Below the pieces are notes generated by a model. It was not told the DNA's origin. It ran no database searches and worked only from the letters and a program-made list of their open reading frames with translations. The position numbers and the translations under genes were made by a program. Shown here in pieces: positions 32,432-45,921 of a stretch of DNA of 64,000 nt (position 1 is the first letter of the stretch; the number at the start of each line of letters is the position of its first letter). This DNA is from Carposina sasakii (lineage: Eukaryota > Arthropoda > Insecta > Lepidoptera > Carposinidae), in contig CP053169.1 of the NCBI GenBank assembly GCA_014607495.2, positions 6,138,001 to 6,202,000 on the forward strand. The letters are read 5' to 3'.

Positions 32432-33034
32432 TTAGGTAAAAAAACCTTTTTAAAAACAAGCTTTTATTTAAATGCGCTAAAAAGAAAAAATAAACTTTTA
32501 CACTAAAACTTTTACTGTTAATTTATAACGTCATTTCAAATTTAACACATTTGACACAATTTATATGTTATAAAAGCTTGTCGCGACATTTAAGTACTCG
32601 TATTTACGTTCTTACTTTTAAATGTTTATTAGGCAGCATCTTTGTGTTGAAGTTTCAGATTTTCCCATATTGTTCCCACGCATATCGAAGAAATATCCGT
32701 CGACCCTTCCAGAGCTTCGTGTAGAAGAGTAAGAGAGTAATATACAACAGGGTTCGCCCTGGTGCCCCGAGGTGGTATGTTCACGACATCATGTCATCAT
32801 GCCACTCAGTCCTCGGCACGGCCTCACCTTGACTTATTAAAAATTTAAAACTAAGAAAGTAAATACGAGTACTTAAATGTCGCGACAAGCTTTTATAACA
32901 TATAAATTGTGTCAAATGTGTTAAATTTGAAATGACGTTATAAATTAACAGTAAAAGTTTTAGTGTAAAAGTTTATTTTTTCTTTTTAGCGCATTTAAAT
33001 AAAAGCTTGTTTTTAAAAAGGTTTTTTTACCTAA
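32432..33034. repeat. long inverted repeat, perfect 176-bp arms
   Basis: Arm 32432-32607 is the exact reverse complement of 32859-33034 as read by eye, starting TTAGGTAAAAAAACC and containing AAGCTTGTCGCGACATTTAA. A further 30 bp or so toward the centre pairs imperfectly. The spacer of about 250 bp contains GGTGCCCCGAGGTGGTATG. The surrounding DNA from 32160 (CCGATTGGGCTGAAATTTGG) to 33260 looks like one larger repeat element. Confidence 0.85.
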
Positions 33035-33491
33035 TTTTTTTTACTACAAAATGTACACGAGTAAATTCCTTTAATATTAGTGTCTCAAATTGAAATTACG
33101 CCGAAGATGCAATTTTCTCTAACCGTTTAAAATCTACTTTAATGCCATCAGCTTACGGCTGAAAAGACGATAGCGACTAATTGAGTTATTTCGCCGATGG
33201 CTTTTCAGCTTACCTACTCATTAGTCGCTAGACTTTGCTGGATTATATTTTCCACCCGAATCCTTAGGATTATTAAGTTTAATTTGGTCTAGGATTGGAA
33301 CTTGTTCAGGAATACCTAAGCAGGAACGTTATATCCAGAATGATTCAGGGCTCGGGTGCACCAAGTTTTAAATACTAGGATTTATGTCAAGTACGAGTCA
33401 AGTCACGTATGCATCTTGTATCTACATAACGTCTATTTCAATTTATGTGAAGAAAATACGGCGATTTGAGCTCTCGAGCCCCTGAGATAAA

Positions 33492-33760
33492 ATCACATAC
33501 ATACATATAATTAGGCCTCTATCCCTTACGGGGTAGGCAGAGCACCAAGGGCCGATAAGACCACATGGTGCCACTTCTGATCAATTTTGAGGGTATAGTT
33601 GAGATGTACAAGTTCGGTTAGTAGTGACAGGTGGTCAGCCCATCGCCTACAAAACACCAAGACCCTCTTGTCCCTCTACTAACTTGTACAGTATGCCCGG
33701 GAATACAAGCATCTGTAGTATTATACGTTTTTTTTTCACTCCCAGAGCAGCATAGAAGAA
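33492..33760 (+). repeat. interspersed repeat, family D
   Basis: Third copy of the family of 1821-2083; it ends CAGAGCAGCATAGAAGA. Confidence 0.65.
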
Positions 33761-35092
33761 AGAAAGATAAAATCACACCTAAATAAAAATAAGTCCAAGT
33801 AAGCCCGTAATATGAAATAGGTAGGTAAATATTCTTGCTTTATTAGTTTTTAATTAAAAACTTTATTCATTTTGTTTATGGTTTAATTGAAACGACCTCT
33901 CGAGAGAACTCGCTGCCTTTTCGAGAGCAAAATACAAATTTTGTAGGAGCGTAACATTTACGACTTAGGGGAATAAATAATAAAGGAACCGAGGCATTTA
34001 CAAAGGCTAATCGTAACTATTGCCCTTTTAATGTATAATGAAGCATGGATTTTTAATTATGTCCCACTTGTGTCCCTAGTTTTTATTCGGGATTAATTTC
34101 AGATTCAGGTACAGAATTTGTGTCTGAGAGGGCGCAAAGAGTATACATGTTTGACTTTAAGTATACAATAGGGTATATCTTAGATGAAAACAAAATAGCG
34201 GAAGATAGGGCACGTCCTTAAAATCGTCAACTAGAAATTAGGCATGCTACACACACACAGCTGTAATTGTATTTAACGTTGTACACTACTGAGCGATAGA
34301 GACAAACCTATTTATTTCGACAGTAACGCGAGCGCGACAAGCGCGTTTCAATAGAGCATCATCGGAATAATTTCGGGTTGAGTCGTGTCAGCTCGTGTCC
34401 CAGACAATAACTATGGTAAGAAGCTACTGCAAAAACGAAACACAGCGGGCGCATTCGCACACGCACGGCACGTGTTTGCTTGTTTAACTTGTCGCGCATA
34501 GATGTATCATATATTTTTATCTCGCTCTGCAAAATGGCGATCAAAACAATAAGTGAATTTACAATTATTAACCTAAGAATTTAAAATTTTCGTGTACTTA
34601 TGCGTGAAAAGTGATTCTATGTGATTTGTTTTTTTTTGAGTGATTAGTACAACGCACAGAAGCACATGAAGGCATTTTGATAACTTTTACCCCGCTTAAA
34701 ATAAAAAAAGAATTTGTTCCGTCACACGAGCGCGCTATTGCTACTCTCAACTGCAAATGAGTAAAATCAGGCGACGTTGGCCTAATTTAAGTGGTCCATG
34801 CGCTGGAGACGAGTCACTATCTTCTATTTTGTTTTCATCTAAGGGGTATATGCATGAATTTTTTTTATTTCATTTTTATATTCTACGTAAAAAAATTATA
34901 AAGTTTGCCCTTGGAATGGCATATCTAACTTTAACCGTTTTGGATTTACAGCAATTCAAAAATACGAACCGGAAAAATGTTTTTGAACCGCTCCGTTTAC
35001 TCCATACTAAAATGGCAAAGACTTTGATGTCATAGTAGACAACCGCTTCAAATTAGTATGGGGAAAAATGCAATCTTGTTTTATAAACGTAA

Positions 35093-36825
35093 TCTATACT
35101 AATATTATAAAGAGGTAAGGTTTGTTTGTTTTTTTTTGCAGCGAATAGGCTCCGAAACTACTGGACCGATTTCAAAAATTCTTTCACCGTTAGAATCCTT
35201 ATTGGACCCGGATGAACATAGGCTATAGGGTTTCGCATAATTTCCTCTGGGCTGGAATAAATATGAATTAAATATAAAAAAAATACCATTTGACGCACGG
35301 AGGTATAAGTTTGACATACACCATAGAATAACAATTCCCCAGAAGGAGTCATCAAGGACAGATGTATTCCGGGTAGTGAAGCAAAAACGAGTCAAAAATC
35401 CCGCATCTTCCGCTCATCTTACCCGCCGATTGTTGCCAAATCGATAAATATTATCATTTTTTTAGATACAGTAAATAGGTTGTAAAAATTTTACATACTA
35501 AAAAGTTGCTTCAAAAGTGTGTGTGATCACGGGTTCTGGGAATTTATTATTCTGTGATGTACAGATGACATGACACAACATGTTTTTTTTTGTTTAGTTT
35601 ATCCCGAAGGAAAGGCAAAGGAACTAAGCCCATACAGCCATTGTCTTTAGTAAATGATTTCTAAATTTATGATGGATGATATTGATCATGATGAATGGAA
35701 ACGTCGGGAAAATCCTCAAGGATGTAAAATTAGTAAAGATCAAAAATAATTGCAGAAACAACTTACATGAGCCCATGAAGAGATCGCATTCCGACTAAAG
35801 TTTTACTTAGCTTACCTGCATATAAAACCATGCACACGCACTAGATTCACATCACAACTAACCAAAATATAACTTATCTACCAGAAAACATCACTTTACA
35901 CACGCAAGCCATTTACAAATAAATTTTGATTTTCACAAGAAAATTACACCCGAACTGTTCCAGCTTTTCCCGCCGAATCCCATGACACAACATGACATAT
36001 GAAATTTGTTTTTTTTTCGTTTGGTTTATCCCGAAGAAAAAGCATGAGGAATACAGCATCCATACAGCCATTGTTTTTAGTACTGATTTCTGAATTTATG
36101 ATGGATGATAACGATGATGAATGTAAACGTCGGAAAAATCCTCAAAAACGAGTGTAAAATTAGTCAAAATCAAAAAGAATTGCCCACTCTCTTTTGGTGT
36201 TTATGTTCGTTAGGAGGTATAAGAGAGTACTAAGAACGGATTTCCCAAAATTCCCATGGGAACGGGGCAGACAGGAATTCCAAATTTTTACCTAAATTTT
36301 CATTGTACCGGAACAAAAGCTTATTCAATAATTATAAAAATAAACCGTTTGTCGTATACAGATGAAATTTGGTGTTTATGTTTGTTAGGGGGTGTAAAAG
36401 ACCATTAAGAATGGATTTCCCGAAATTCCCATGGGAACGGCACAAACAGGAATTTCAAGTTTTTACGAAAACCACATGACATATAGAGATGAGATATGGC
36501 AGGTATATTCGGTACGGAGTGTAAGAAAGAACTGAGAACATATTTCCTTCATATTTGACCCAATATAATGATGAAATTTGGTAGGGAATGTGAGGAGACA
36601 CTGAGAACGTATTTCTTGAAATTTCCACCTGAACGGGACAAACGGGAATTCCATTTTTTACGAAAACCGCTATAAATATAGAGCAGAAATCGGGCATGTC
36701 TATTCTTTAGGGAATGCGAGAAAGCTCTAAGAACGGATTTCCCGAAATTCCCACGGGAACGGGACAAACGGGAATTCCAAATTTTAGAGGGTATGTACCG
36801 AAGCGAAGCGAGGGCGGGTAACTAG
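35093..36825 (+). mobile_element. non-autonomous Helitron, family 2 (1.73 kb)
   Basis: Inserted A|T with a start of TCTATACTAATATTATAAAG and an end of GCGAAGCGAGGGCGGG then TAA CTAG|T. The inside has GCTCCGAAACTACTGGACCG near the start, two diverged direct repeats with GTTTATCCCGAAG (35590 and 36010), and diverged tandem units containing GGAATTTCGGGAAATCCGT-type sequence (about 36190-36780, in reverse complement). No helicase or Rep frame. Confidence 0.75.
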
Positions 36826-36967
36826 TATTTTATATTTTGTGTATTGTTGTCTATAAAAATTGTTTATTAATAGGTGCAGATATTAATAAAGTATTTATTA
36901 AATCAATCAAATAATTCAAAATACGGTTAAAATTTTATGTTTTGACTCCTTTTATGTTATAAAATTA

Positions 36968-37078
36968 TTAATAAAGAAAATGGAAAAAATTCTTCACCCG
37001 AGTGGGAATCGAACCTACGACCGCTGCAAACCGTGCCAGCCGCTATAACTACTAAGCTTTTATGTTGTAAAATTTTTT
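36968..37078 (-). mobile_element. tRNA-derived SINE, family B
   Basis: Inverted copy of 61042-61142. It contains ATTAATAAAGAAAATGGAAA and the complement of a tRNA-like head with GAGTGGGAATCGAACC (box B reversed). Confidence 0.7.
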
Positions 37079-38052
37079 CGTAAAATTTTTCAAACTTTTA
37101 AACTCCTGTAACTTTGGTATTTACTAACCGATTGATGTTATTTTGCACTATTCCGTTTGTATTTGTAATATCTTTGAATAAAAAAAAAACTGTTTTCGTG
37201 TCAGACGCATATTCCCTGTTTCACTTTAAGTAGGTATGTGCTTTTAATGGAATGTAGGTACAAAATAACCGCTGGGGCACGTGCGCTGAATCGACTATTG
37301 AGGCAAAGTACTTCACAAATACTAAACAAAGTCTACAATAATCAACAACAATCTATCAAGCATGCTACAAGAAAGGAAGTTCTCTATTATCATATTGAAC
37401 GTTAAATTGCTGCAGTACCATCTAACTATGATATAAAAGACTTCTTCCTCTTGTAATTTCAATCTTATGTCTTGTTTACTTCGATTTAGTTTGTATCAGC
37501 TGAAATGTGTATAAAATCAGTTCATATCTTTTCTTCATGCTATTTTACCCTATTGTATGTTAATATAATTAAATGTCGAACAAATGGATATCTTTATAAA
37601 TCTAGATAATTTCTGAAGAAAGTGAGTACTTTTCACTTGTTATTTGGCGACTCTTATGGAAACAGATCCATAAAAACCAACAATCGCTTTTTTGGAAAAC
37701 TTTTTGAATATGCAGACGGAATTACGGGAAATACCTAGTATAAGTAATAACTATACACACAATCTAGAGCGACTTATATTGTAAGTGTAGACAAGAACAC
37801 AAAACCATAGTGAGTTCATAAACATGTGCTATACATACCTATACAGTAGCTGGAATAGCTCAATTGACACGTAAATAGACCCGCGATTATGTTTTGAATC
37901 TGATATTCAAGAAACAACAGCGTTCTCGGAAACTTAGACCTGACTACGAAAGTTTAAGAACTTTAAGGTTTACTACAAATACTAGATCTATAAGTATTAC
38001 TACCCATATTATTACCCATACTAACCTAGTTGTCATTAGGGTCGACTCCGGC

Positions 38053-38150
38053 AGTCACACTTAAACCTAAACCTAATCTTAGTCGGGTCTATCACCTGAG
38101 AGAGAAAAGGACAGGTAGGACTAATTTTACGTTTAGGTTTAAGTGTGACT
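38053..38150. mobile_element. 98-bp inverted-repeat MITE
   Basis: AGTCACACTTAAACCTAAAC at the left pairs with GTTTAGGTTTAAGTGTGACT at the right. The interior TCACCTGAGAGAGAAAAGG and CAGGTAGGACTAATTTTA recur in diverged form at 25730-25790 and 26860-26920. Confidence 0.7.
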
Positions 38151-38742
38151 TAAAAACGAAAAAAAAAACCGAAGTCTTAATTATTACCCGACTGCGCCAG
38201 AAAAAGGCTTATCGAAAGTAGAATCTCGTAATATCACATTTGATCAGACTTCTCAATTTTCTGTATATTTATATCTATCTACCTCAACATCGCCAACCTA
38301 TGGTAAATAGTAACTATGATTTGTGAAACAAAAGTGCTCGTTTCGCTCGCTCTTTTTATTGGTATCTACGTCAGCTCGTGTCCAAAGAACACAGATATTT
38401 GTTAAAAATAAGCCTGAAAAGAACGTCGTTTGACACATCTCTCGTTTGTTTTCTACGTACAAAACTCCACTATGCCTCGTTTCTTGTACTTGTAAATGAA
38501 GCGATTCTTTTGGTTCTTAAAAAACGCACATATCTGGTGAAGTCCTGTAGGTCTATTTACGAAGACCGCAAACTCGGCGAATTTAATCCGGCGGTTTAGA
38601 CGGATATTTGGTCATACCGCAGCCGCCGCCGGACATTTTGTCAACCGTATCTACCCTTCAGATTGGTCCCGAGATTACAGCCGTGGAAAGTATAAATGTA
38701 ATACCCTGATTGGCCTGAGGCTTCACTAGTTATATTTAGGTA

Positions 38743-39083
38743 CTAGTGGACGCCCGCGACTCCGTCTGCGTGGACTACAGAAAAAAACAAAATGTTGAAA
38801 TTATTAGGGATAAAAACATTTTCCCGGGATAAAAAGTAGCCTATAGGTATGTTAAGTGGGACCTGTCACAATATATTCCTGAAAACTGCATCGAAATCGA
38901 TTCAGCCGTTTCTGAGATTAGCGTGCACAAACGCACAGACAAACAGACAAACCGACAAACAGACAAAAATTCCAATCAATGTTTTGGGTTCTACTGCGTT
39001 GATAAAGGTCTCATATAATATTTTTTATTATATATCTTCCATGTACAGACAGCGATCCGTTACATTTTTATTATATGTATAGA
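38743..39083 (-). mobile_element. non-autonomous Helitron, family 1
   Basis: Nearly full-length inverted copy: CTAG at 38743 after A, the GC hairpin, CCCGGGATAAAAAGTAGCC, a (ACAGACAAAC)n tract, and TATATGTATAGA at the far end. Confidence 0.8.
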
Positions 39084-39333
39084 AGAAGATTTATGTAGGT
39101 GCTCGAAAGTTTGTCATCGCAACTGTGGTTGCCTGTGAGTTATCGCAATTATGACTTGTCAGATTCAAGGGTTAGCGGAGGGAGCAAGGGCATACTGGTG
39201 AGCAATCATTTAAAAAAATAAAAAAGTTTTTGTAATGCTTACAAAAGGATCTACAAAACATAAATTCTTGTACCTAATATGCTGAAAACTACAGATTACG
39301 ATAGACTCAGTATTTTTGTATATTTCTTGTGAA

Positions 39334-39440
39334 ATTATTAATAAAGAAAATGGAAAAAATTCTTCTCCCGAGTGGGAATCGAACCCACGACCGCTGCAAA
39401 CCGTGCCAGCCGCTATAACCACTAAGTCACCGGGTCAATT
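39334..39440 (-). mobile_element. tRNA-derived SINE, family B
   Basis: Inverted copy. It is almost identical to 36968-37078 over the tRNA-like part and ends CACTAAGTCACCGGGTCAAT. Confidence 0.7.
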
Positions 39441-40547
39441 ACTCGGATGACGAATTTTACCATCTCTTTTCTAAATTACATATTGGCAACGTTATTCTTC
39501 ATCCCGATAGCTATACACTAGCCAAATCTCGGCAAACAACGCTGAATCCCTCAGCACAATGTTTAAAGATGAACCGATCAACCATATCCCAACGGATTAT
39601 ATTAATGGAGAAGTGTTTTTATAACTTGTGACTAAATTTTCTCTCTGAACATTATTCTCTTTCCGTGCGTAGGATAGAAATAAGATTCTGGAATTCAACT
39701 AATTCCCTGTAGATATTATATTATCTCAGTAAACCTTCGCTGAGACTGTTACGTATAAATATTACGTATTATATCTATCCCATTCTAGTATATTTTTAGA
39801 TGACAATATTGATTTCTAGACCAACCTACCTAGAAACTAGATTTCTATATTAGGCATTTTATACATAATAGAAAATGTTGGCTGTTTTATTCAATAACAA
39901 TATCTTCTCTGTGGTCATTTAAGGTTGAGTTTTGTCCACCGGATTTTCCGAAGTCCTGTCCATTAGTCGTTTGTCTTGTTACGCACCGTAGGATATTGTA
40001 TCCTTGACTCTTTCCTATTCCCTATTGCCGATTAATATAGCGTTATTGCTATGTCTCGTAACCGCCAATAGGTTCAGGAGTTTTCTTGTGAAAATGTAAC
40101 AGACACACGCAAGAAATCCCAATTTTAATTCAATACGTCATGTTACTAATTATTATTGTGATTGATTTTGAAATCCACAATAATTGAGTATCGATCACAT
40201 ACCTATACATTTTTAAATATTGTAAATTCCTGAGTTGTTTAAGAATCTAGTAAATGAACATGTGATTTCGAGTCTCTGAATAGGTTATTACCCACTATGG
40301 GTTATCGTCATAGCATTTTGCATACCTATCCCGTCTGTTACAACCTGTATACGACCTAAATGTAGGTTTGCTCAACCAATCCCGTAAAAAAAATAGCTGT
40401 CAGGTGGGCGAGTAATTGTGTTTGCCATTAGGTCTGGATTTAGATTTATGAGATTGCGCCGAAACCTAAAGGTGTGTAATAAATTGGATGTAATTTTGTT
40501 AAGTCTGGAGTCCTATCTTTATTTATATAGATAGGTTTCTTTGTTCA

Positions 40548-40755
40548 ACCTGTGCTGATATGGGGTTTTACTGGAATACATCAGAGGCATCTTCCGTGCG
40601 TGTATTAGGTATTAGTCGATCAAACAACTCGGGGCGTCCTCTTAGGTGATTAACTGGCAACTTGTCACCGATGTACATTTGGCTCGCTATGATAAACGTG
40701 GCTGAGGGATCTCCATCGTGATTCTGCAGTACTGGCTACCCCATTTTTATCCTTG
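40548..40755 (+). repeat. interspersed repeat, family C
   Basis: Runs from CCTGTGCTGATATGGG to TACCCCATTTTTATCC, with CAACTTGTCACCGATGTACA inside. Confidence 0.55.
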
Positions 40756-40803
40756 AAATTTAGAATTTCACCAAAAATCCTTGGAATTAGTTACATGAGT
40801 AGG

Positions 40804-41310
40804 GAATGCAAATCTCGCGATATTGGGGCTCAAGCGAGATCCCGCGAGTTTATGAATACCAATATTGCGAGATATTGCCAATTTAGAGATCTCGCGAGAT
40901 TGGCAGATTTGTGACTTTTTTTTGCCAATAATCATAGTATTTGAATAAATTTGGAATTTGAATTTCAGACAAATTTGAAATTTTGTATGAAAACAATGGA
41001 ACATTTAATCCGAAAAAATTCTCGAGATCGGTTATTGAAATTGGCTGTAAGTTGAGTTGTCTATTATACTGAGATATTATCAATTAAATAAAACTATATC
41101 TACTCAGTAGACCCATTAGATATTACAGATTAATTAACAAAATATACCAGTTAGTCAGACTATTAGAAATTACAGATTAATTAACAAAATATACCAATCA
41201 AAAGAAAGATTTTTATGTTCAGGTGCATTTTCGTAAAAGTCGCGAGATCTCGCCCTTTTATCGTCAATCTCGCAAAAAAAAGGCCGAAATCTCGCGAAAT
41301 CGAGATTGAA
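40804..41310. repeat. patch of CGCGAGAT-type motifs
   Basis: Motifs such as CTCGCGATATTGG, GAGATCCCGCGAG, GAGATCTCGCGAGATTGG, GTCGCGAGATCTCGCCC and AATCTCGCGAAATCGAGATT cluster at 40804-40912 and 41235-41310. An AT-rich middle with a repeated ACAGATTAATTAACAAAATA segment separates the two. Confidence 0.6.
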
Positions 41311-41347
41311 TTTTCTATACTCGTACATAAATAACTATTGTTATCCA

Positions 41348-41540
41348 TCACAGTCCCACAATAAGTTCCCTAGGGTCTTGTGTTATGGGTACAGTACCTA
41401 TATAAATACATAGATGAGATGATGATACATAGAAACATTCATGACTCGAACACAAACATTACACCTACCGAAATTCGAACCCGGGACCCATGGCGCCAAC
41501 TATCAACTACGCCAATCAGTCGTAGATTTGGCTTCAATTG
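41348..41540 (-). mobile_element. tRNA-derived SINE, family A
   Basis: Inverted diverged copy. CCACAATAAGTTCCCTAGGG, AACATTCATGACTCG and a box B complement (CGAAATTCGAACCCGGGAC) are recognisable. Confidence 0.62.
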
Positions 41541-42609
41541 ACTCATTAACATCATCTACATGCACTAGATCTTTCGCTATGGAGTCTAGTTATTTTCCCA
41601 ATGCTGAAAAAGTTAAAAACCTTGTTGGCCCATATTTCGATGATTTTTCCGCACCAAGGACTCCACTCTGACGAATCACGAAGTCCTCGGTTCTCATCCC
41701 GCGACCGTAAATCTGTATAATTGGCTTTGTAGTCTGCAATTTCGTTAGGATTTACTGAAGTCCCTCTCCTGGGGTTTAAAAATGCTTGTTAAGCTTTTGT
41801 AATAAGTTTTTTAATTTTGTCCAATTGTGATTAGTATTTTATAATTGGTAAGAATACTGCACAATATCTTCAAGTAAGTACCTTCCCAACTAGTAAGAAT
41901 TTAGTAAGAATGAAGTTCATAGAAATAACATTTTGGTCCACCCGACTTAGGAGCAAAGTTTGGTGGATATTATTTTCGTATTTTAGAATTTTGTACTTTA
42001 GAAGTTCACCCTTTACTCTTAAGCTAATCTATAAGAACTTCTTAAATACTGAAAGTAACTGTTAAATGCAGTATGGAATGATGCGTGAGAACACTAGTTC
42101 CTTTTGGCCAAATGTATAGATATATACATTATTTATATTGACTCAATGAACGCACACTGTCCAAGAAATGTATTCGTTTTTTTGCTTATGGCATTTTTAG
42201 ATGTAACATAGGTTTGAAGGTAAATCTGATCTGTGTTTGGCTTTTGAAATGCAGATTTTCAATCAGTTTAAAAGTGATTACGTATGCACAAACGAATCAG
42301 CAGTAGATATAATAACAGTGGTAAGTCGAAGTCAAACCAATTAACTTCGAAGTACCAACGTGACGTAGGCGAGCGTTCCTTTTCACTGCACATCGCTCTC
42401 GCACGTGCAACTGCTTACAAAATGCCTTACATTTGTTACATTGGTAGGAAATTTCGTCTTTCTAGCTTCGCGATGGGTGAAATCGGTATTTTCACCATGG
42501 GGATTGGGAAATTGGACTTGTTTATCACGGATTATGTGGTATGTTGAGTTTTCATGATGTTCGAGAAGTCAATTAAGTATGTAGTGGGAAAAATATTATC
42601 AAAGTTACA

Positions 42610-42745
42610 TATCGAAAGAATCGACCAAGGAACTCGGGCATTCTCTCAGGCTATAAGCTAGCTACTTGTCACTGATCATTTATATATGTCCCCTGTGAGA
42701 TTTATGACCCTGCAGTTCTGACCACCCCATTTCGGGAACACATCC
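42610..42745 (+). repeat. interspersed repeat, family C (partial)
   Basis: CGACCAAGGAACTCGG, AGCTACTTGTCACTGATCAT and CCACCCCATTTCGGGAACAC are in family order. Confidence 0.5.
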
Positions 42746-43976
42746 GCGTGTATAAGTGTGTATGTAGGTACATATCGACATTGCACAAAATGTACTCAGA
42801 TAATCCCTCAAACTCCTGTCCTAATTAAACGTACAGCCAAAATCGATGTTAATTCTTCGCCTCACCGCCATCCGTCACGCACACTCTTTAATCCATTACT
42901 CTCTCTAAAAATTGTGGGCTTCTTTCTTAAAAAAACTGCGTACATCAAAAAGTATTTGAGAGGGAGGACGGAGGGATACAACCATTTTTATACACATTGT
43001 CCCGTGTATGCATGAATAACAATCATTCGCCCACTCTACCTCCATGGATTATCTCATCTACCTGCATATGCTAAGGCTGCAGACGTTCAGAACTGATTAT
43101 CTAAAACCTTTTATCAGTTTATTATTAACCTTTTATTAGTTTATATAATCTCAGTAACTTGCCGTCTGTAGGCCTATGATCCATTTAGTAAATACAGACA
43201 GACGTAAACCTTTCCCCTTTAGGACATCGTTTCTTATGAACAATGTGTTTTCCCCCGATAAGAAGACCTTCACCATCATTACAAGATATATGGCAATTAG
43301 CATATTTCTATACGTCTCAGATGTCGCTTACAAAATCTATGTGCAACGCGTGTAACTTGAGGAGGCCTATGAAACTTTAAGCGGCTCTCGTGTTGCAAAA
43401 ACTATTTAATTTGGTCGTTTTCACAATGGCCGACTACTGCTGGAGTTCCTGGTTTCCTAATGCCTCTTTATTCTGTTCAAACACGTTTAAACGATAATTT
43501 TATTAGTAGAAAGTTAGATGCCTTTGGAAACTAGAAGTTTCAACGTATTTGATTGTTGAATGTCATTTTGATACCCATACTTTGAACTTTTGGCTAGATG
43601 GTCCTATGTGCATCCAGTGAGATTCTTGGACTATTAAATACTTTATTTGTGAACTGACAGCCCACGAGGTTATCTGCGAAATCTTTAATATTCCCGCTTC
43701 TCCCGTTCCCGTCGGCATTTCAGGAATTTGCTTTTCTTGGTGCTACCCCACACTCCTGAGGAACATACTCGTACCTTTCCAGCAATATAGGTCCAGTAGT
43801 TGTCTCTTAATCACTCAGTAATCAGTGGATAACAGAAGAGTTTTATACTTTAGGTCCGGAAATATTAATTTATCTTTTTAAGCGATTATTCTGTAATAAC
43901 CGTAATATTGTTATCTTATCCTATGAAAAGCAACATATCATATTCCTTACTCGTATTAAAATATGGTAAATAAGAG

Positions 43977-44400
43977 TGAAAACTTACAAACAATATAAAT
44001 ATTCATTACTCACGAAATCACAAGAAAATTTTCACTCAGTCCTATATAATGTAGTCTCATCCCCTCGTTACGGGCGATAAATCTTTTCACGACAGTTCTA
44101 ACCTTTACCCACCTGGCGCCACTCGGCAAACAATGGGCGTTTTTCCACTAGACGACACGGCCGCGACACGACCACGACAACGATACGACCACATGAAAAC
44201 TTACCAACATAATTAATATTCATTACTCATGAAATCGCACGAAATTTTCACTCAGTCGCAAACAATGTAACAATGTAGTCATCCCTTGGTTACTGGCGAT
44301 AAATCTTTTCACGGCACTATAACCTTTACATACCTGGCGTCACTCGGCATACATTCCGCGTTTTCCCACTAGACGACACGGCACCTCATATTAGATGAGG
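43977..44400 (+). repeat. 205-bp tandem duplication
   Basis: GAAAACTTACAAACA… at 43977 and GAAAACTTACCAACA… at 44193 head two diverged units. Both include CATTACTCACGAAATC-type text, ATAAATCTTTTCACG and CCACTAGACGACACGGC. Just downstream, GTCGTGGTCGTGTAGTCTAG (44406) is the inverse of the unit's end, so part of it may be a TIR element. Confidence 0.65.
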
Positions 44401-45136
44401 AAATGTCGTGGTCGTGTAGTCTAGTAGAAAATTGTCCATTCTGTTACCTTTCCTTAAAACCGTGGATGTAAGGTCTAGTTTCAAAGCATTTTGTCACCGC
44501 GCCATATTGCGTAGTGGATAGGGTTGATTTCTGGCGTTGCTAGACTAAGGTGACCTCGATTTTTTGAATGACTGCATGTATAGACTCTTCTCTAATGCGT
44601 CCCTTTCAGGTTGAAAGTCTAAAAAGTGATGTCATGAGAGCGTAATGTTTTTAGGTCTGTGGGTGAAGAGAAAAGCGCAAAGAGATGGAATTATGGCTGG
44701 CGGTCTCTATTTTTTGTAGTGGGGTTGTTGCGAATTTTATATAATTTATTTCTTGAGCAGTGAGGTTTTGGTTCACGTTATTATCATTTGGTTCACGTCA
44801 GTGGAATGGCGCCACTAATATATAATAATATACCTAATGACATTGTACAAATAAATAATTTTAATGAATTCAAAAATAAATTACATAGATTTCCTGCAAA
44901 GAAGGCTTATTATACAATAAATGAATTTTTATCTGATAAAAATATAATTGGTTGATGAAAATGTATCGTGTGGTGGAACTTCATTAACTAATTCTATAAA
45001 TTTGTATGCCTTGCGGCACAACATGGCAGAACTTACTCTAAACTAAGACCTTTATGTACTCTGTACTGTACCTGTGTTGAACAAATAAACGATTTGTATT
45101 TGTATTAGTTTCGATTCCCACCCGGGTCAGCCTATA

Positions 45137-45294
45137 TCACTACATATTATAAAACAAAGTAGCTTTTTGTTGTCTGTCCCTATGTATGCTTAGATCTTTT
45201 AAACTAGGGAACGGATTTGATGCGGTTTCGTTAATAGATAGAGTGATTCACAAGGAAGGTTTATATAAGGGGCGAAGCCGTGGGCGGTCGCTAG
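45137..45294 (+). mobile_element. short non-autonomous Helitron, family 3 (158 bp)
   Basis: Inserted A|T. Starts TCACTACATATTATAAAACA and ends GGGGCGAAGCCGTGGGCGG then TCGCTAG|T. Contains AACTAGGGAACGGATTTGAT. The ends fit Helitron rules and the sequence is unrelated to family 1. Confidence 0.75.
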
Positions 45295-45921
45295 TTCAGT
45301 ATAATATACACGGTGTACCTGTATGCACTTCATGTTTGTAAGTACTTCATTGTTTAATCCATTTATTTATGACAAAAATAGCAGCTTGGTTAAAAAATAT
45401 TCTCAATAAAGCGAATTTCACATTAAAAGTACAAGAAAGGAACAGACTTTATCCGGGAAAATAAGGTCTTCCATAAAAGTTACGATATATTATTATAAAT
45501 CTCCAGGGAGAACAGCTAGTATATTTATAGATAGTATGTATGTTTGCGTGTAATTGAAATCAGAATGAAATCCATTTTCGGACGGGGGAAAAGTTAATAT
45601 TTATTTAATACAATTTACCGGGTCCGAGAAGAAGTTAATTTCACGTCCGTCCCACGCTGAAATGGGTCGGCCCTGTACTGACGGAGAGGAATTTGTTCAC
45701 TTTATTAAGACATTACTAGTTAATAGATACATTAACTGCCCGCGTAAGATAGTTAAAAATTTTTGGAACTACACGAATTGTTTTGCCTTATTTTATAGAA
45801 TAGAATACGTTTTTATTTGGTGATTACACACACACAAATACAATAGCAACAATGAGACTAAACAAACGGGGTAGAAATAGAGACAGTGCAAAAGTAATTA
45901 GAAATACTTTTACTCATTTTA

